Shown: piece by piece, positions 11,989 to 24,260 of the stretch | Layout of the letters: each line of letters opens with the position of its first letter | How positions within the stretch are numbered: the stretch's first letter is position 1 | Assembly (NCBI GenBank): GCA_946902875.1 | Contig: OX336341.1 | Location: forward strand, 1,426,001 to 1,490,000 | Reading direction: 5' to 3' | From: Nematopogon swammerdamellus | Taxonomy: Eukaryota; Arthropoda; Insecta; Lepidoptera; Adelidae | Length of the DNA: 64,000 nucleotides | Notes under the pieces: generated by a model | Databases searched by the model: none | Told to the model about the DNA's origin: nothing | The model's input: the letters and a program-made list of their open reading frames with translations, nothing else | Program-made: the position numbers and the translations under genes

Positions 11989-12357
11989 TATTTATTCACT
12001 CAGGAATATCGATTATGATGATAAGGGAAATAATGTATGCACACACGACCGCAACAAACCGGCTCACTTTGTCAACTCACTCATAGCTTAGTAGCTTATG
12101 TCGGTCGGTACAGGCGATCGATCGATTAAAATTAATCGTGAAAGTAGTTTTGTTTGTTGTTGACAGACAACCGAATCGGTTCCACAGATTACCAATTTAT
12201 TGATCGGTTCGGTTTGTTGGTTATCTTGACAGCTGAATTCGTGCTGACACGGTGTCTGTCTGTCGCACGCACGGTCGCACCGCACCACACACAGTGACGT
12301 TTGTGGGCGGAGTCTATTACAGCTGCGTTCCAGAGTTCCATGAGAATTTTGAAACTA

Positions 12358-13002
12358 TACTCCGTTCATCATAGCAACTAATGCCGAGCGGTTTCTCTTT
12401 CTCTGTACTTCTCACTCTCGCAAAGGGTGATTGAAGTGACTGTGAACTGAGGTTATGAATTTAAAAAAAAATTGAATTATTGTTTATTTATGTGATGAAT
12501 GAAAATTTTGCAATAAACCTGTTTATTTTTATTTTTTGCTTGGAATCAAGTTAAAAATTTATATGTTCACTGTAAATTATATATTATTTAAATTTTGTGC
12601 CTAATCTACTTACTTCAGCTGTTCGTTCTATTGTAGGTGGATAAGTTAACCCACTAACACAAATTATAATATACAAAACTTCAAAATATCACGTGAAAAA
12701 TATGCAAAACAATTTAATACGTTATTATTATGACGCGTAGGAAATGCTACTGATTGTAATGCGTCGACTGACCGGCCGACTGCACCTGGCTACCTGAAAC
12801 CTTCTCAGAATAAAAACGCAAAACTAACTCCAGGCGCAGCGGCGCACGCGCCGTTATGGTTTTGACTTTTGAGATGACTTTCGCATACACCTATGACTAT
12901 GACTCACAAACACAACCTTGTGTCCTGCCTGTGTAAAGAAGAGTAATAACCGTTGCGAGAGCGTGAAACCGCTTGGCATTAGTTCCTAGGATGAACGGAG
13001 TA
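12358..13002. mobile_element. TIR element of about 645 bp, TA-flanked
   Basis: The left end TACTCCGTTCATCATAGCAA continues CTAATGCCGAGCGGTTTC. Its imperfect complement at the right end gives TACTCCGTTCATCCTAGGAA, CTAATGCCAAGCGGTTTC and CTCTCGCAA. TA lies outside both ends. The interior is AT-rich with no transposase, so this is a non-autonomous element just upstream of ADPGK. Confidence 0.75.
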
Positions 13003-13241
13003 TAATTAAAGTATTTGGAAGGATCACTCTCATAAAAGTAGCCAAAAACATTCCTTCCAGTGCCTTGTTCCATGATAGATGATTTGGGACATGTTGAACG
13101 CACTCGAAAATTTTCATTGTATATTTTTTGTGGATCAATCATCCATGAATCATACTTAGCTGAGAGCGTCTACAATTTTGTATCATGTATGATTAATGCG
13201 TGCGACTAATATTAAAATAAGTTCTTCTCCGCATTGCAATA

Positions 13242-13422
13242 CAGGCTGTTTGATGACCATAGGTCATAAAGCAAACCAGGTACTCCTGAGCCTATTTGGA
13301 GCAAAAAAGTTAGCTATCATTAAACACCGTAGAACAAAATGTCATCTAACTTTTTTGCTCCAAATAGGCCCAGGAGTACCTGGTTTTCTTTGTTATGATG
13401 ACCTATGGTCATCAAACATCTG
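13242..13422. mobile_element. Foldback MITE copy 1 (181 bp), TA-flanked
   Basis: CAGGCTGTTTGATGACCATA pairs with the right end TATGGTCATCAAACATCTG; inside, CCAGGTACTCCTGAGCC and CTATTTGGAGCAAAAAAGTT pair with their complements. TA flanks both sides. A second copy with a SINE inside is at 29580-30172. Confidence 0.85.
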
Positions 13423-13619
13423 TATAACTGGTGGAATTTTCGACGTGTCCAAGAGTAGGTTGAAGTCATTTATGAATAAAATTATACAATAAACAATAAA
13501 CGATAGCACGATTTACAGAGCAGCATAAAAAAAACTGATTTTCTAAATGATATTATTTATGTACCTACTATATAGTCCATCCTGCACGCATCCTGCAACG
13601 TTATTCGACTAACTGTCAA

Positions 13620-13925
13620 ACTTACCGTCTCGGAGTTACCACAGAAAAAAAAATAAAGTAAAATCTGTAAAGTTGGTTTACGGACGATAGTTTTACGTGA
13701 TAACGTCATAAAGTGGCTGCTGCCCTGGTACTTTAGAACCAGAGAGATAAATGTGTACAAGCCGACGCTTGGGCCGATTGCGCCTCTCTATCGCTTGTTA
13801 CGCGCTCTCGCTTGCACACACAGGCTCAGATGGAACGTGACACTTTTTCGTGCGTGCAGCCGGTGTTCATCAATTTATAAGACGTGACGTTATCACGTCA
13901 AAAAAATTACAGAGTATTGTTTTAT
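13620..13925. repeat. Interspersed repeat with TTTACGGACGATAGTTTTACG
   Basis: This matches 57340-57720 in the opposite orientation: GGTTTACGGACGATAG, ACGTGATAACGTCA, the block GCGCCTCTCTATCGCTTGTT and GGTGTTCATCAATTTATA are shared in order. Both copies hold an inverted pair of ACGTGANNACGTCA. It is probably a MITE or hAT-like derivative and is non-coding. Confidence 0.65.
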
Positions 13926-14141
13926 AATATATACCTAAGTACCTACAAACAAACTGCCCGTGGGCCCAAGTAGAACGATCAGAGTTGAGGTAGGACGTTA
14001 TTCTATTGAAAAGATAGCTTGTTCCAATTTGTTGTTTACAACGTTTTCAGGATTGTTTCGATAGCCAGAATATTACAACCAATGAAATGGCGATCGTGAC
14101 GTATTATAATAATCAATCGTAATTTATCGTGTAATTTCTTA

Positions 14142-14216
14142 ACTGTCAAATTGCTTTGATGATTTTAAAATTGTGTTACCTACACAATTTTAAAATCATC
14201 AAAGCAATTTGACAGT
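14142..14216. repeat. Perfect 35-bp inverted repeat with 5-base loop
   Basis: Left arm 14142-14176 and right arm 14182-14216 are exact complements (ACTGTCAAATTGCTTTGATG and onward) around TACCT. No clear target duplication is visible. Confidence 0.9.
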
Positions 14217-14229
14217 AGATATTATATAT

Positions 14230-15270
14230 ATATTTATTCGCGTATTGTTGGCGTTTGTTCTGTTCTTCTAATTTTGGAGAAGGACGTAACGTTGTTCTTA
14301 GACATCGTGTAATTTAGAATCCTGTAGAGGCATCCTCCTCCCCTATGCTCAAACTTTCTTCGGCATGAAATTAAATAAATTCTGTCGGCACATCCCATCT
14401 CTCAACGAGAGATTTATTATTGTTCGCAATTTGTGCCGTACGATGCTTACACGATCAATAAGCTTGAGTAGGCCTCGCCTCGCCATATTTGCGGGTTCGG
14501 GCGCGCACCGGTCCCACCATTTAAGGTTGCCGTTTTCGGCTTTCGAAATAATTCTCACCCCGGCGCGGCGGCGGCTGCGTCGAAAGCAAATGAGCTATTA
14601 TTCGCGCGTCAGTATTTTGACGTACTCTGCCTCATTTAGAGAATCCGTCTTTTTTTTTGAGATGCTGCTCTGCAGATCGTTCTGTGATAGGTAGTTGTTA
14701 TTTCGTATATCGGAATATATATATGTATATCTATCGAGATGTTGATATTTCATCCATAGGTACTCTTGAATATGTCGAAAATTCCGCCAGTTCTATTTCA
14801 ATGCGAAGAAGGACTGATTTTATAAATTGGAAGAAGATGGAAGAAGTTCACTGTGGTTTTATGCAATTGCAATAGATCTTCAGAGTTTTCCTGGGAATAA
14901 GAGTAAGCGATAAACATGTATTCAGCCATGGCACGGTCTGTGTATGGAACGGATACTTAGCATGGGCTTTATTTCAAGTATTACCTCGTTGGGTGTAGGT
15001 ATGGTATTTACTGGTCAGGGCAAGTCTTGGGTCAGGGTATGGTAGATACAAGCCAATTCGTCTCAAATCGCACTAGAGTAAATTTGTACTAACTTTTCAG
15101 CCTTGCGGGAGGAGGACTAAGTACTAAGAACACTTAGTGAAAGGTGCGTGCGCACACAAAATCAAGCATATATCGTAAATGGGGGCTATGTGAAAACCAG
15201 CCCTGCAGTCTTCATCTGTAGACTACAGTAAAGCTGAGGGAATTCCGGAATAAATAAATAAACAATGCCT
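14230..15270. other. Low-repeat intergenic segment, possible regulatory DNA
   Basis: No family repeat is recognised here. The part at 14340-14660 has balanced base composition, unlike the AT-rich surroundings, and contains TCAATAAGCTTGAG and CAAATGAGCTATTATTCGCG. No conserved protein is encoded in any frame. It could be a conserved non-coding element, but I cannot test that. Confidence 0.25.
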
Positions 15271-15274
15271 AAAC

Positions 15275-15475
15275 AATGTACCGTGGGGGACCGGTACTTA
15301 TTTAAAAAGAGAAGTCCACTGCATCTCTCCACGTGCATGTCGTAATCAGGGATAAGCACGAGATGCCGAGCTAAAGGGCGACAGGATAGCCACCTCTCAA
15401 CTTGGCAAGGTCCTTCAGTCATGCAGCAGGTGGGTCTTTGCGAAACGTGATGGTCGGTTTTTTCGTCTGCATAAT
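15275..15475 (+). repeat. Type B SINE head joined to a piece of the GTTGTGCTG repeat
   Basis: ACCGTGGGGGACCGGTACTT, CCACTGCATCTCTCCACG and GTCGTAA follow the type B SINE head. At about 15355 the sequence switches to AAAGGGCGACAGGATAGCC, CTCTCAACTTGGCAAGG and CAGCAGGTGGG, as in 6180-6300. It is either a composite of two insertions or a related larger element. Confidence 0.5.
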
Positions 15476-16154
15476 TTTGTAGGTATAATGAAGAATTTAA
15501 TAGAGTTAAGAGAATAAATAATGAAGAAAGTAAATTTATCTTTGTTTTTTTTTTCTTTTAAGTAGGTACTTAATGGGCATTCATGTATGGGTGGTACATA
15601 TTGCGCACTTTGAGCTGACATTGCCAAATTGCAAACTAAGTCATACTTGAAATTAAGCAGCAGAGCTTTTCTTATGCAACCATATATGCCAAATCAGCGC
15701 CTAATCAATAATCATAAATTCCGCGGACGCAGGTCAACTCTCCATCAAATTAGAAGGACGGCGACGACACGCGAGCACGACCATAGATTATATATTATAT
15801 ATCTATGGGCACGACGTAGGTACAATTCGGTGACGTAGGCTTGCCAGATCTGATGTTAGCCTTCCCGGGACCTATCTACTACTGCAGTCCTTCATAAATA
15901 TGATGGACAAAGAAAAGATCAATATGTTTCTGCTATAATTTTTACGGCGAACTATAAGCGTTTGTTTTAAAGCGAACAACTTTATTAAGCAACACTAGAA
16001 GCAACAAAAGAAGGAAATTGCTAATTTGAGCACTTCATCAGCATCTGGACTCTTCCCGGGATAAATTTCACTCTCCGGGACAAAATGACCCTTCGCCCGG
16101 AACACGGGACATTGGAGCCTAGCCCGGGACAATTCCGTTAATCCCGGGCACCTG

Positions 16155-16510
16155 GCAAGCCTAGCACGACGTGGTCTATGGCTGTGACTCACGATGATTT
16201 CATAAACTGCACCTGCACCATAAATGGATGGAGCCATGCGGCCACTTACTGACATCAACATCCAGACCAACATACATACAATCTGCACGCTGTATCCCAC
16301 AATCGGGGCAAGCACAGTAATCGGTTTTATGCTGCAAAGTTCTTCTAAATTACAGCACAACACCGACCACTACGCTTGACAAAGTATTCGCACAAGATGA
16401 CTATCAAGCAGCAAAGTAAGGCACGAGGACCTGCTGCACGACTCTGTGGAAGGGTGAAAGGTGGCTACTCTGTCGTCCTTTACTACATCCAGCCCTGTCC
16501 AGGGTAAACA
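16155..16510 (-). repeat. Inverted copy of the GTTGTGCTG repeat
   Basis: It contains CCCACAATCGGGGCAAGCAC, TACAGCACAACACCGACCA and GCAGCAAAGTAAGGCACGAG, the reverse complement of the order at 6200-6370. It is non-coding. Confidence 0.5.
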
Positions 16511-16692
16511 AACAACGTGGCAGGAAGCTTGTCAGCCCCGGCGGTTTAGTGACGCAGCGCATCGGCGTGCCATTGTCGAAGTTAAGCCGGGCGGGTTGTA
16601 CCCCTAATAGTAATATGTGATGTAGTTAGCTATCTCTGGATGTTTCTTATTTAGTTAGAACATTCGCGGCATCAGTTTCAAATTCTCACCCA

Positions 16693-16741
16693 AATGGAAC
16701 TTTGTAACACAATTCCTTAATTCGTGTTACAAAGTTCCATT
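16693..16741. repeat. 18-bp perfect inverted repeat
   Basis: AATGGAACTTTGTAACAC (16693-16710) pairs with GTGTTACAAAGTTCCATT (16724-16741) across a 13-base spacer. It may be the core of a decayed foldback. Confidence 0.7.
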
Positions 16742-17654
16742 GTACGTTGTCTATTCGCGATTATTATGCTATATATAATACATCACAAAAAATCTTCAAC
16801 AATTTTCTTTTCAGTTTCTCCCATCGCGTAATCTGAATGCAAGGATCAAACCCCTTTCTCCTTCTTGCAATATGAAATAGACATAACATAGAGAAGTGTG
16901 GGTCAGGGGCTGTGAAATAAAGTAAGTAAGTACTTGAATCGCTGACGAATCGTGCTCAATCCACTATCCATTTTAATCCGAATGACCAAACATCGCTGCA
17001 GCGCAGCAACTGCATCGCCGCCGCCGCCGCGCCGCAGCGCCGCGATGGCGCAATGTGCATCCATGGCAACACGTCTTCGTGCGTCTCCAAGTATTATGTC
17101 ACGGCAGATCGGTTGTGCTATCCATCGCCGCCATTTATGTCAATACACTGCCTCTTTTGTAGGACTCCTGCGGCGCTAAGGATTTACGCTATTTCTGATA
17201 GTCTTAAGTCGCGTCTTCGTGCTGTGAGACCTCATGTTTGTTTATTGGAACACACATTTTTGAATTACGTAAACTTGTTTACGCGACTGTCGTGAAGGCG
17301 AAAGGAGGTTTATAATTATGATTAGCTTGAATTTTTTGACTTGTGAAAGAGTTCATATGTCCTATAGATAGATAACTAAAATAAAAAGACTGGGCGTCTC
17401 AGTAACACGACTGCAAATTTTACGTGGTATAGGTACTGTGTTTTAGTTTAATTTATATTTGCCTTTTTTTATTGGAATTTGTATTTATTTAGAATTTGTT
17501 CCCTTTTTCCGTGTAGGTACTGTTTGTGCTCCTAAATAAATAAATATATATATTGCAACGGCAGCGCCAAAATTCTTCTTTTGAAAAGCCATTTCGCCCG
17601 TTTACCACCCTATAGCCGCTCATACAAGTTGTATGATACAACCCAAAATCTTTT

Positions 17655-17812
17655 TTTTTTATATGGAAACTGACACGGTTGGCTACATCACCTACAACAT
17701 CCGTGATGTCAGCCCATAACACCGGGTGAAATTGGTGCCACGTCAGTGCATCCTTTCGGTCGTGCCGGCTACACTGAACTGGACGGAAAACACAAACTAT
17801 TTACATAGGTAG
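17655..17812 (-). mobile_element. SINE tail, minus strand
   Basis: A T run is followed by ATATGGAAACTGACACGGTT, then AACATCCGTGATGTCAGCCC and GGACGGAAAACACAAACTA. It stops at TTTACATAGG, before the rest of the body. Confidence 0.75.
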
Positions 17813-17819
17813 GCGTATT

Positions 17820-19735
17820 CTGCATCAACTGTTTTCAAGTGTACATAGAGTCCTTGACGAAATTCGAATCTCGTAACTCTCTGTAGATCTTCTTTCGGCA
17901 TGTGACCTTTAGGTATTCCTTCGTCAACATTTATCTCAATGAGTCACCCGCTTTCTCGGCGTCTCGCTGTCGGCGCCGCGCGCTTCGGCAGAAGACAAAC
18001 ATTACATTACGAAAGTCGCTATTGCCACTGAATCTTATCCGCTGGATAATCGAGACATTTGCATGCAGACAATACACATCTGACGGAGCGGAGCGGCGCC
18101 ACTTCGTTACGAACGAGATGACCAAATATGCGGGTAATCTCGGCGTTGAGAAAAGATTATACGCCTTTCCTAGTAGCCCCATGGTGGTCAGCGGCGGATC
18201 TGAGGAGAGACTGGAGTTGGTCATTCCCCTACGTTTGTCACACGTATGAACCTCGTCGTTCAAACCTAATGGACGAATACATTAGCTAAAATAAAATAGG
18301 AACAATAAATAATTGAACGGTTCTAACTGCATGCACCTATACGAAAGAACGAAGATCAAGATCAAACTTAGAAAATGTATGTTTCTCTGTTGTAACTATC
18401 TTTGCTTAAATTTAATACATCTCTCGAACACGAACATACAACATTATTAGGTATTGGCATATAGAGAAATAATAACATCTATCGGTATTAGTGTTTTCAA
18501 AAGAGAAGGACATCGGCAAAAATAATTCACTTGGCGCTAAGGAACTTTTTTGCTCTCGCTACATGTCAGTCATTCACTTACTTAATACCTTCTGAACGGA
18601 ATATTATTATTGGCACAAAACATAACTAAGGTTCATTCTATCGAGAAAATCATTTGATTTCACTTACGTAATATAAATATGATTAGATTTAAGTATGCCA
18701 AATATTTAAGAAAAAGTTTCCTCCCCATTCAGCACGCACAGCATCGCGGCCCGGGGGGGGGGGGGGGGGGGGGGGCCTCTTTTGATGTCTTAGCCTAGCT
18801 ACGCCACTGTGCACTTTAGGTTTAAAACGTTACTCGTGTCGTGCGTGCATCGAGTCGAGATAGTAATAATGTCGAGATAGCCAAAATTGGCAACTCATTG
18901 TTTAATTACAGGCACTTTGGGCGTAAACACAACCTCGTCGCGTGACATTTGTGTGTGACCATACTTGACTTATTCGGCACTAAGAAATCTCAACTAAATA
19001 AATTAATGGAATTGAAATGACTAACTGTGATACTTTGTGGCTAAAATTATTCATGGGCAGGCAGGTTTCCGTTGACTGGTGACAAATAATAGACGTTTTC
19101 CTTTTGTGCTTCATACTATTAATTCACCAAGTTACACAATATCGGATTTAATAACACATTTGAGGAGCTGGTGAACAAAAGTGGATGATTTTAATGTTAA
19201 AATTTTTACAGTAGAGCACATACACTGATACGACTATGATTATGAATTTTTGTGTAAGAACAATTCTGTTGTTTATTTAAAGTATTACAGGTGAAATAGT
19301 CAAAAGTGAAATAAAGATTTGATTGGAAACGTGATCATTTTCAACGACACCCACCACGGTGCTTGCGATTGATTAACATTTGAAGCGAACAAAAAAATAG
19401 ATAACTGAGCGAAAATTTAGAGCGTTTCGGCTTCTTTCTAAGTGAAATCCCTCGAAATTTGGGGTTGCCACATAAAACAAAATCACAAAAAACTCATCCC
19501 CTTTTGTTTGCCAGCTCTTAATTTTTGTTTAATTTAACTTCTTTCTTTGCATATACAAATTTTGACAATATTATTACAATGAACAATAAAAGAAAATACC
19601 TTAAAAACTACCGCGAGAACTTAAACAACAGACGTTAAAAGTTACAACAGACGTTAAAAGCTACAACAGAATTGGCTGTATACTCTAATGAGTTTTGCCT
19701 GTTTCGGGAGGAAACGAATTAATCTAAAAAAAAAA
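17820..19735. other. Low-repeat intergenic segment with a 23-G run
   Basis: No gene is recognised. The part 17880-18260 is relatively GC-rich and repeat-free (contains ATTTGCATGCAGACAAT and GGAGCGGAGCGGCG). A pure run of 23 G lies at 18753-18775, followed by CTAGCTACGCCACTG, a hAT-like end. The rest is AT-rich. A short direct repeat ACAGACGTTAAAAG occurs near 19629-19660. Confidence 0.3.
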
Positions 19736-20124
19736 AGGATTGTCTCTTTCTAAAGCTCGGTCTTCATTATTTAATGCCTGGTACTCTACATATAATCTAA
19801 ATACTTTTATTCATTACGGGGGCCGTTGCCATTATCTGTCCCACGATAGATGCTGCGTTCCCCCGCTAGATGGAGAGACACGCGATAGCGAAAAAACTTC
19901 GGTGTCCGTCGGTCGACCATCATCGTTGCCTCTCCGCTAGCCATTTGCCCACAGATCAGAGAAGTATTACTTAGGATTTCTGTGCATTTGCCCAAGCGAC
20001 GCGCGAAGTGTCTGCCGCGTCGTCTCGTCACTCCATACGCCGCCGTGGGTCTCCACAGCAAAGGCGAGGAACTCCAACGAACGGATCCTTCAAGGAGGAG
20101 ACTCTTTGAAAAAAAAAAAAAAAA

Positions 20125-20280
20125 TTGGAATCTGATATAGTTGGCTAAATCAGCCTGATATACACGTGATCTCAGCCCATCGCACCATGTCTCTATCGGC
20201 ACAAGGTACCGTGCCTTATATGCCTTCACATTAGTCGTGCCAGCAACACTGAAAGAAACAGACGAAAATAAATTATTGTT
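20125..20280 (-). mobile_element. Highly diverged SINE tail, minus strand
   Basis: After an A-rich stretch, the order TCTGATATAGTTGGCTAAAT, GTGATCTCAGCCCAT, GTCGTGCCAGCAACACTGAA mirrors the SINE body at low identity. It is an old copy. Confidence 0.45.
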
Positions 20281-20614
20281 CTGACTAGAACAGTGTAGAG
20301 TAGAACTAATGTATCCCGGCAAATTTTCTAAATGTAGTCAACTGTACAGGTTCTCGTACTTTTTGTTCAATGTAATATGCTCACTCGTCAGTTAATGGTC
20401 AACACTACTTAACTGTGAAATATGTGTCGTGCTCGTGACAGTCTAGAACTAGATCGCAAGGTTCTAGTTTTTCAGAAAAATGTTGCCATAGTTATTTGCT
20501 TCGTTAGGCTTCGACCAATTAGTGCATTCTCGATCCGAAGCTCAATGGCGCCAGTCAGAGGCGTATTTAGGTTCAATTCTAGCAAAGCACGGGCAACATA
20601 CCTAATCCACCGCT

Positions 20615-21775
20615 ACCCTTGAGTCAGTCAGTCAGCGTGTGTGCGTCCAATGCTGGACATACGACTCTCCAATTTTCCTCCAGTCATCTCGGCCGCCTTC
20701 AGCGGTACTGAACCACTGATTTCCGCCGACGTCATCAATTACATCCGACATCAATTAGTCGTTGTCTCACCTGGCGGGTGGTCTTCCCACACTCTGTTTT
20801 CCTGTCCACGGCAGTCGCCGTCTCTTTTGCTGAGGTGCGCAGCCCACTGCTACACAGCTTAGCCACCCGGTGTTCAATATACGACTACTTTCATGCGTCG
20901 GCGAACCAACGTCATAGCGACCGAGGTTATGGCGGGAGGACAAATAGTTATTGACGGAGATGTGATAGAACAGGTTCAAGATTACCTACGTATATCTCGG
21001 TCAAATTCTTCGACTTGGTAGACAAGGTCCATTAAAGAGGTCGAGAGACGATTTCAACGGGGTAAAGTTAAAATTCGCCCTGAGGTCTGACCTTCCGCAA
21101 AATTTTAAGACCCGTACATTCTACGTATACAGGGTGTTGTAACGGCCAGTACATAAATTTTGCCAGCGCAATCCTCATGTTTTTCCGAGACAAAAAAGTA
21201 AAGTTTTTCTCTAAAGTGTCTAGTTTTAGAGATATAAATTTTTGAAATTAATGTTTTCGTCTTGTATAATTTGCCACGCGCGGCAGGAGGGTGCTGACGC
21301 GGGAACGGTCGGGGTCGAAAAACTCACGCCGCGCCTCCGCCGCGCATCTACTCTCTCCGCGTACTCGTCCTTACTCGCTCACTCACCGCGCGCCTTTCAT
21401 TCCCACGTTAGTGCGGAACATTAGATCCTTTTACACTAAATAAATAAATTAGTTTGTATGAAGACTGTAACTTTTTATTTAAAGGGAATTAAAAAAAAAG
21501 TTATTTGACTTTGTTGTTACTATTGATCCCAATAATAATTTCATAAATTTAATGTAGTGGCCGTTACGACACCCTGTACTATATGACCAGTGCGTCCTCC
21601 CGGTTATGATGTACGGGTGTGAGACTTGGACTCTGACGGTTGTGTTATTCAAAGGTTGAAAGTTGCCCAGCGAGCAATAGTGCGAGTCATGCTGGGAATA
21701 TCGCTACGTGATTGGTGTGTAATAATGAGGCAATCCGCAGAGGCACGATATTGGACACCGGGGCGCTAAGTCCCT
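20615..21775 (-). mobile_element. RTE-like LINE fragment with inverted 5' half (twin priming)
   Basis: Positions 20615-20905 read on the minus strand as the LINE 3' end, from a (CAGT)n terminus up to a segment equal to RRRTKVVDIGHRVAKL in the better copy. Positions 20906-21775 read on the plus strand as the upstream part (GGQIVIDGDVIEQVQ, LRLGRQGPLKEVERR, then, after an inserted element, LPVMMYGCETWTLTV) and end near the same RRR-T point. Stops and frameshifts are present, so it is dead. A TA-flanked element at 21130-21576 interrupts it. Confidence 0.75.
21130..21576. mobile_element. TA-flanked element (447 bp) nested in the LINE
   Basis: The ends are CAGGGTGTTGTAACGGCCA and TGGCCGTTACGACACCCTG, with TA on both sides. 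It splits the LINE between its KTR and YDQCVLPVM-like segments. The interior has a GC-rich patch at 21270-21420 and no transposase. Confidence 0.85.
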
Positions 21776-21789
21776 CTCAATATCTGCAT

Positions 21790-22980
21790 GAAATAGCTTT
21801 ACATACACGGGGAAGATCCGCACAGTAAAATAAGACATTTTATAAGGTTTTCAATTAAATAGGCACTGAACTAAAATTGATATAAATAAATAATCACTTC
21901 TTGTAAATGGGTCTGTTATATAAATTAAATCCACGTGAAAATTGATTCCCAATCGATTAACGCTAGTAAGTACATACCTATCAAAGAAGAACCACGGAGC
22001 TACGCAGGCGGACTAAGTATATTTATTTAGAAAGGGTTTTGATTTAGAAAACAATTTACAATGTTCGTTTTTAACCACCAAAAATTATGAATAGAAATAA
22101 ATGGGAAAAATATTGGCTTGGGTTTTAAAATGCATTGCATTGATGTCTTTTTAACGAGCGAATTGGTAGATCTGTGTAAACGGAACCACACGTGCGAGCG
22201 AGCGAGCGGCCGAGGGGAATTCACAACAATTTTGAATATACTAATACAATATTAAAATATTACACCACACCGGTAGTAGGTCTGTTCTTTTTGTATTGTT
22301 CGGTATTTGTTATTCTTTGTGTTATTATAAGGTATTGTTTAAGTTGTAATTTTTAGTATTAATCTTTGTTTATAGATAAAAAAACAAAATCTCGTGCTTA
22401 TGTTTCTTAGTGTTTTATTTATTACTCTGGGTCCATATTGTCATTACTTGTGTTATGTTAAATTAGGTTTACTTATGGTTTACTTGTATTTTATGTTTCT
22501 GAAATAATTTTTCCTTTTGTTTTTTTTTATTTAATGACATTAAAAATAAAAAATAAAATAATCGATCTACCTCTTCAAAAACATTGCAAACGACACAAAT
22601 TCATAGCTACTAAAGCTATTAAAAAGAATAAAAACCTTTTTTTTTTAAATGATGGGCCCCCTATATTATAAAGCTCTAGCAATACAATGGCGCCACTTGA
22701 AGACACAGAAATAAGCTACTGGCGCCAGCGCTAACGTGAATGACTGGTGATATGTTTTGGTCCAAGTTTTTACTCCATTCAGACTGATTTATACTATATC
22801 TCTTTCACTGTTTACAAAGTAGCTAAGCGTGCCGGTACCGTGTTGCTTGTTCTCCCGAAGTTCATTTTGAACGAATGCAAAGAAGAATAACCAGTTAGAT
22901 CGAGGGATTGGGCGCGGTAAATGGAGTTATAATTGAGGCAAATTCTGGATCGTGGTCAACATTTTCCCAGGCTGATTCGA
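21790..22980. other. Intergenic AT-rich segment, nothing recognised
   Basis: No gene and no certain repeat is seen. GCGAGCGAGCGGCCG occurs near 22197-22212. The stretch 22250-22640 is strongly AT-rich with poly-T runs. Confidence 0.3.
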
Positions 22981-22984
22981 TGTT

Positions 22985-23100
22985 TTTAACGATGTGAAGA
23001 GGAGCACTGACATGGCACCTAGTTCACCCGGTGTTATGGGCTGGCATCACGGATTTTGTAGGTGATGTAGCCATCCGTCGTCGTTTTCGTAAAAAAAAAA
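22985..23100 (+). mobile_element. SINE tail fragment
   Basis: GGAGCACTGACATGGCACCT through GATGTAGCCATCCGTCG to an A run matches only the last 110 bases of the SINE. Confidence 0.75.
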
Positions 23101-23879
23101 GAGTTTGTTTCAATACAATTTGTTAGTCTTGCGCTTGCCCTAGGGACGCTGAAATAAATATTTTCTAAGAGATATGGCCAGTTCAGCAGATTGTTAATAA
23201 TTTTGAAAAGGAAAGTCGTGTCGGATGCAAGTTTTCTGTGATCGAGTTTGCGGAGCTTGTGGAAACCGAGTTTGTCGATATAATGAAGAGACGAGCGAGC
23301 GCGTCTTTTTAAAGGTTACTTCTTACTGTCGATGGATTGAGTTTGTGGAGGGTGGCGTTTACCTGACACTACAACGAAACTGCACATACCAACACTTATT
23401 TGCATTATATATTTTATTATGGGTAAATATACCTATATATAAATATATAGGTATACTTATACTATAAATAAATAAATAAATACAGCAAGTATTTGCTATA
23501 TTTCAACCGGTTAGTAAGTAATAAATAAAAGAGGTGGGCAGCAGTGGCACCGGAACACTCACTAATTGTCAACTGTGAACTGTAACGTCAAAAGGGAGAT
23601 GTGTTTCACGACGACGAAGTTGGTAATGCTCTCCCGCTCTGCACGGGAGTGAAGGTCGAGAGGTTTCATTACGACGAAGTAGTCTTCAAGTAGTGTGACA
23701 AGATTCTGATGTCTATAGTGGCTATGTGTTGACATGCTCTGCGTTCAGCCAGGGTTTTTAAATTGACCGCACTTGAACATGAATTCTCCCTCACGACACT
23801 GGCTAAAAAGACAATTGATAAATCAAATAGAAAAAAAAAAATTCTGGTGCCACCTGAACTGCCACACACTGATATGATC

Positions 23880-24260
23880 TGATACACGCTTCCACGATAA
23901 ATCTCATGGTCTTGTTTAGATGCTCTGTGGAACTAACATGCCCTATTCCCTGCCACCCGTCCTATCTCCACATGACCCGTCGCAGAGAGACTCAGCACCC
24001 TTTTGTTGTTTGCATTGGGCTTTTGAGAACCCATCGGTTCTCTAAATCGTTTCATTGTCGCACCGCTAGGGTGTGGAACTGTCTTCCGGCGAGCATATTT
24101 CCTGGGTGTCAGTTTCTTCTTCTGCCTTCAGTCTTCAGTCCGCAAATCTGCGGGCATGGCACCTAACTGGGCGTGGTTTCGATAGGTGAGGTGATTTTGG
24201 CTCTGTCGACTGCACCATTGGTCTCTCGGCACAGCCACCCATGTTGGTTTACATAAAAAA
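23880..24260 (+). mobile_element. CR1/Jockey-like LINE 3' end
   Basis: The plus strand encodes FHCRTARVWNCLPASIFPG, the RT C-terminal signature R-T-(A)-x-x-W-N-x-L-P-A seen in such LINEs. It is followed by GGTGATTTTGGCTCTGTCGA, GGTCTCTCGGCACAGCCAC and an A run. The same 3' end recurs at 29290-29510. It is a truncated, dead copy. Confidence 0.7.

Noticed and set aside
11677..12018. Plus-strand frame of 113 codons
   Set aside because: It is the antisense of ADPGK exon 1.
17902..18263. Overlapping frames of 110-115 codons on both strands
   Set aside because: No family resemblance, and both strands are open, as expected in a GC-richer patch.
19807..20322. Minus-strand frame of 171 codons
   Set aside because: It runs through a degenerate SINE and low-complexity sequence and has no recognisable domain.
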